From Branchiostoma floridae (taxonomy: Eukaryota; Chordata; Leptocardii; Amphioxiformes; Branchiostomatidae), in the NCBI RefSeq assembly GCF_000003815.2, contig NC_049987.1, positions 11,142,714-11,206,713 on the forward strand: a DNA stretch of 64,000 nucleotides, in the 5' to 3' direction. This document shows, piece by piece, positions 60,701-64,000 of this stretch. Position 1 is the stretch's first letter, and each line of letters begins with the position of its first letter. The notes beneath the pieces are model-generated. The model was not told where the DNA came from. It made no database searches and was given only the letters and a program-made list of their open reading frames with translations. The position numbers and the translations under genes are program-made.

Positions 60701-60945
60701 TTCAACTCACACTTCACAGGTTGCTATTGTCACAACATTTAAGTATCAATAAATCAATCAATAAACCATTACTACAAAACATTTGTAATTGTATGCAAAC
60801 AAATGGAGATATGATATGACTGATAAGCATCCTTTAAAGCTTAATGTTATCATTTCCATACCTTGATGGCTTTGATAGCTGCCTTGGTGACAGCTGTCAT
60901 CTTAGCCCGGGAGATAGGTGGCTTGCACTCATAAATAGAGGACAG
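48784..60945 (-). CDS. SCAF4/SCAF8 homologue (CTD-interacting SR-like RNA-binding protein), 5' exon missing
   Basis: Sixteen exons in transcription order: 60862-60945, 60446-60490, 60171-60332, 58167-58281, 57448-57578, 56693-56764, 55721-55801, 55248-55363, 54708-54894, 53990-54208, 53362-53540, 52885-53144, 52514-52614, 52137-52250, 51562-51733, 48784-51317; phases join, 1523 visible residues, stop TAA. The CID starts at 'YECKPPISRAKMTAVTKAAI', then 'FYKHVVQSVEKFIQK', 'VPGLYVIDSIVRQSRHQFG' and 'RVLNLWQKNHVFKVEVIQPL'. It binds the phosphorylated RNA polymerase II tail. Next come the 'LLDDFDYGDEDEED' acidic motif, Gln-rich helices, a Pro-rich exon, an RS/RE/RD-rich exon, and an RRM (about 551-625; RNP2 'LWVGHL', RNP1 'GCAYVCYE') with the family's 'YWDDHAGTTYLPWEKL' extension. 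The 844-codon last exon encodes a Pro/Met/Gly-rich and RD-rich tail. In vertebrates these nuclear proteins prevent premature polyadenylation. The starting exon lies beyond 64000. Confidence 0.95.
54369..54505. repeat. ~135-bp segment repeated in another SCAF intron
   Basis: It matches 55480-55612 in the same direction over about 135 bp, including 'gaagatttgtgacaccacag', 'gatgagtaacacagtggtgg' and 'ctcagaccttggtagatgtg'. Part of it ('gatgagtaacacag') also recurs at the acceptor of exon 53990-54208. No ends typical of a transposon are seen. Confidence 0.85.
55480..55612. repeat. Second copy of the 54369 intron repeat
   Basis: Same orientation and over 90 percent identical by eye. It lies between SCAF exons 55248-55363 and 55721-55801, about 1.1 kb from the other copy, and ends at an A-rich run near 55613, as a retroposed sequence might. 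Confidence 0.85.
57111..57160. repeat. 50-bp near-perfect palindrome
   Basis: 'atgtcaaa' and 'aaatacaaatgaga' run into the centre GATC and are mirrored by 'tctcatttgtattt' and 'tttgacat'. It can form a hairpin in DNA or in the SCAF intron transcript. Confidence 0.9.
58420..59620. repeat. Array of ~120-bp units with ATTATGCAAAT/ATTTGCATAAT hairpins
   Basis: Pairs of 'attatgcaaat' and 'atttgcataat' about 10-13 bases apart recur near 58670, 58790, 58915, 59030 and 59160. Between them lie recurring phrases such as 'cagctacatatgtgacaagt' and 'atcatgacgatccgtcaac'. After the array comes a unique-looking tail with 'ttctgctgcagtacc' and 'gacccctacccac', ending in an (AC)-rich run near 59565-59590. 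A diverged relative is at 61850-62640. It fills the SCAF intron between exons 60171-60332 and 58167-58281. Confidence 0.8.
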
Positions 60946-61213
60946 CTGCAGTAACAAAGACAAAAGTAGGTGAACAAAAAAATACACAATAGAGGCACAC
61001 ATAAGTAAGTACAAGTACCATGAAAGAGGTAGCCATACTGCAACTTCAACATCCTTGTTTGAATATAGAAATACTTTCAAATGCAAAATACATACATACT
61101 TACATACAGAGCCAAATACGATTACCTTTTTTTCAGCTTTCCACTATTAAATTTATAACTGATATTTGACGGACCTTGTCCTTGGCAGCATTACTGCCTT
61201 ATTTGAAATATAG

Positions 61214-61570
61214 CAGGGCTCGAAATACTGGGTGCATGTGCACCCAGGTGCACCCAAAATTAGAGCTGTGCACCCAATTATTTTCTGTGGGTGCACAGGG
61301 TGCACCCAAATATTTTCTTACACATATGTATGTAAACTAAAGATATTAAAGTATACTAGTACACATCATATTCTTGACACCTAAGTGTTAGAAAGATTAT
61401 AAAAATGTATTTCATGGTACTTGTTTAAGAATTTGATAGCTTGTAACTAAGTTTAATTATTAGGTTATTACTTAAATTTAAGTGGTGCACCCAAAAATTA
61501 TTTGGTGCACCCAATTTTTTAAGCTGGGTGCACCAGTGCACCTAATCCCAAAAATGAATTTCAAGCCCTG
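61214..61570. mobile_element. MITE of 357 bp with 'gtgcaccc' repeats and 5-bp target duplication
   Basis: The ends CAGGGCTCGAAAT and ATTTCAAGCCCTG form the inverted repeat (one mismatch), and TATAG flanks both sides (61209-61213, 61571-61575). The interior is dominated by 'gggtgcaccc'-like words near each end. The CAGGG ends recall hAT elements, where 5-bp duplications also occur. There is no coding capacity. Confidence 0.75.
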
Positions 61571-61849
61571 TATAGGTATGTCAACCAACAATAACAAGAG
61601 AGGTTACCACCATGTCTGGAATGCTTATGTTGTTCTGAAAAACTCTCAATTCCTACAATATCAAGACAGGGATGCTACAGATCTTCATCATTGATCATAT
61701 ATTCTCTAGTTTACTCTGAGTCTGATATCATCACATAAGACCTGGCAGTCACTCTTAAGACCATAGGTTACATAAAAAGGACTCCACAATGCTCTCCTTC
61801 TTAAGACAGAAACATCATACTGAAGACAATTTCTAACAAGAGTTTGGAG

Positions 61850-62562
61850 ACTTACATACCTCCATGAAATATTCTGATTATGCAAACGACTTTCACATTT
61901 GCATAATTTATGCTTCTTATGTACACCTTTCACTAACTTACACAGGTCAGTGTTGACAGCCCAATCATTTAATACACGTACTAAGAAGAATTAGAACACT
62001 CATTAATTATGCAAATTAGGGACTTATTTGCATAATTAGTATCTGCTTAACTTCCGCCTGCCACAAACTACATATTCAACATGTATTTGAGTCCTATATC
62101 GGAAAACACTGTAAATATAGATTTTCCTTGTTAAGAATGCAAATTACGTCCAAATTTGCATGATTTGCACTTCATTATGTACATCTCTGCCACAAGTACC
62201 TGCATACCAAATATCATGGAAATCCATCATTCCTATGTTCCATTATGCTCCTTGGAATATTTTGACAAAAATGCTCCTGCAGTTCCAGAGCAAGCTGCTA
62301 GGGGACCCAAACATACACCACTTCTTCCTTACATCAAAAGCTATCTGCCACCAAGAAATCAAGACCATAGCATGTCCAGGTAAAAAGATACAAAAAATTG
62401 AAGTTCTGCTGCAGTACCAAGGTCATGCACCAGGGGGCCCAAAATTTACCTTGACCTTCGCCTTCCCAACCCCTACCCACATACCAATTATCATTGTAGT
62501 CCATCAAGAGGTTCTCAAGTTATGATGTCCACAAATATCCGGAAACACAAACACACACACAG

Positions 62563-62602
<40 letters not shown>

Positions 62603-62640
62603 ACTCAAAACTATACCTCCATTTTTCATGGAGGTATTCA
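61850..62640. repeat. Diverged relative of the 58420-59620 hairpin repeat
   Basis: Hairpin pairs recur near 61881, 62000 and 62139. The downstream part shares 'gaagttctgctgcagtacca', 'ttgaccttcgccttcccaac' and 'ccctacccac' with 59420-59510. It begins at 'tacctccatgaaat' and ends at the palindrome 'acctccatttttcatggagg', suggesting a transposon with matching ends. Confidence 0.7.
62546..62606. repeat. (AC)n microsatellite
   Basis: AC dinucleotides with a few GAC interruptions, at the end of the hairpin-repeat relative. The same position in the 58420-59620 copy also has an AC run, so it is part of that repeat's structure. Confidence 0.95.
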
Positions 62641-63195
62641 TGGAAGTAATCAAGTAGGGAGTGAGGACTAAGTAACAGCATCTTGTGCTAAACAGGTTCT
62701 TTGACAACTGGTAGCAAAACGTTCTTGTGGATTGGGTTGTTGACTAAAATTTAGTTAGGATCAGGGTTTGAAATTCATGGTTGCCAAGTTGTGCCACTCA
62801 ATCATACACGTACTTTGTACAACTTATTTTTTAACTCATGTTGCACAGCACGCTACCAAGTGTTCAACATCTAGGGGATACTTTTTTGCCCTGTATATAT
62901 TTTCTTGCATAATGGACAATCTTTTAGCTCGTGCTACATAAACTAATATAAAACTGTCTGAGGTTGCCAATGGTTATATACAGTATTTCAAACCTAGTCT
63001 AAAAACGTTCTGGGTTCAAATCCCTAAAGGTCTTCATTCATTCATATAATCACCACAAAGAATCAAAATTTAAAGGTTTGAAAGATTATCTGCTTTAAAA
63101 GATTGTTTTTAGCAAGTCGTTACTATGACATCACTGGCACAGGAATCAAGAACTGGAAGTATGATTTTTAAGATTTAATAATATCAGCAGAAAAC

Positions 63196-63320
63196 GGGGA
63201 CCACGTGGCGCAATCGGAAGCACGTTTGACTCAGGTCCTGAAGGTCCTGAGTTCAAACCCCGCCGTGTTACCAATCTTGTACCCTCGGGAAAGGCACTTT
63301 ACACGACTTTCCTATATAGG
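63196..63320 (+). repeat. tRNA-derived SINE with the clearest tRNA head
   Basis: It has an A-box 'gtggcgcaatcggaagc', an anticodon-arm-like 'tttgactcagg', a B-box 'gagttcaaaccccgc', then the family tail 'tcgggaaaggcactttacac' and 'gactttccta'. The tail beyond the tRNA-like part shows it is a SINE rather than a tRNA gene. This is the best copy from which to define the family. Confidence 0.8.
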
Positions 63321-64000
63321 CTACAAAAGTCTTCAGCAAATTGAAGTTGGTAGCTTCAAAAACGAAAGAAACGGGGAAGTTTCAATAATGCCATTATGGG
63401 GAGGGGAATGTACTTGATTACAATAATATTGTCTTTCTAGATAACTGATTAAATTTTCACAAGACACAACAGCAACTGGACTTAGGCTAGACATTCAACT
63501 TCAAGTGAAGCTGCTTGATTAACACATAAAACAACATTGGACAGAGCCTTGACAGTGACAGAGATGCAGATATCGCAATCTTGACCCTTTTAATGCAGAT
63601 GTCGGTTCATTGCCCAATCTAAAATCCAGGTCCAAAGTTGCAAAAGGTAATCAAAAGGAAGTCTTGATTTAGTATTTGCTACAAAATAAGCCACCACTCT
63701 GACTCTCCGCTCACTTTTCTGGTTACAGAAATCTCCTCCAGTTAGTACCTTTCTCAGGGTTTATTCTAAAGAGGGAAACAGGTGCTGCACCCCTATCCCC
63801 TTACTCATGAGAGCCAATACTCTGACAAGCATAATATTCTGATTGACCAAAGATAATACATGTACTAGGTCAGCTCTGCTGTCATGCTGGACAGACTTTG
63901 TGGAAATTTTCGGTGTCATCTTCCTACAGAGGATGAACTGAGGTCAGATATGACAAAACTTTAACTGTCACCTGCCTATAACAGTAATACTGCCTCTCTG

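Larger units (their letters stand above)
60946..64000. other. First visible SCAF intron, running off the window
   Basis: The SCAF CID still lacks its start methionine exon, and I find no matching - strand coding sequence between 60946 and 64000. The rest is therefore read as intron. It holds a MITE, a relative of the hairpin array, an (AC)n run and a SINE. Confidence 0.6.

Noticed and set aside
63196-63270. A tRNA gene
   Set aside because: A-box and B-box are present, but the family tail that follows and weak pairing of the arms show it is a SINE.
60946-64000. First coding exon of the SCAF gene
   Set aside because: I looked for a - strand start that would precede 'LSSIYECKPP' with the family's usual N-terminus and found none, so it is placed outside the window.

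Overview
The window looks like chordate nuclear DNA, most likely from an amphioxus (Branchiostoma). Genes are split by many short GT-AG introns, the proteins are clearly metazoan, the single SCAF4/8 gene looks unduplicated, and the introns are full of small DNA transposons and tRNA-derived SINEs. The species assignment is inference; no organism marker is present. All gene models below were built by hand from splice sites and reading-frame continuity.

Layout. (1) 1-15.5 kb: two tandem ionotropic glutamate receptor (iGluR) genes on the + strand. Only the last three coding exons of the first lie in the window (294-1522). The second is complete (3346-14531, 19 exons, about 915 aa). Their 3' exons and downstream flanks are duplicated, so insertions in one copy can be dated against an empty site in the other. 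(2) 15.5-26.9 kb: no convincing gene. It holds a promoter-like duplicate with no receptor gene behind it and several inverted-repeat elements. (3) 26.9-29.1 kb: a four-EF-hand calmodulin/troponin-C-like gene. (4) 30.3-34.6 kb, - strand: a five-exon gene of unknown function (about 615 aa) with six 11-residue repeats. It is divergent from (5) 35.4-43.0 kb: two tandem Cu/Zn superoxide dismutase genes with identical intron phases, the second with a C-terminal tail of about 44 aa. (6) 48.8-60.9 kb and beyond, - strand: a SCAF4/SCAF8 homologue (CID, SR-rich region, RRM, long Pro/Met/Gly-rich tail) lacking only its first coding exon. It converges on the second SOD gene.

How the parts work. The receptors would be ligand-gated cation channels at the cell surface. 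The EF-hand protein would be a calcium sensor. The SODs remove superoxide. The SCAF protein reads the phosphorylated RNA polymerase II tail and controls transcript termination. These are ordinary neighbours in an animal genome, not one pathway.

The most interesting signals are in the mobile DNA and the duplications: a tRNA-Glu copy ending in CCA and flanked by a perfect 14-bp direct repeat; clean target-site duplications for Harbinger-like, hAT-like and fold-back elements; a 28-bp tandem repeat made of a perfect palindrome; and sharply patchy identity between the receptor genes that suggests gene conversion. I found no evidence for a wholly new multi-gene system.
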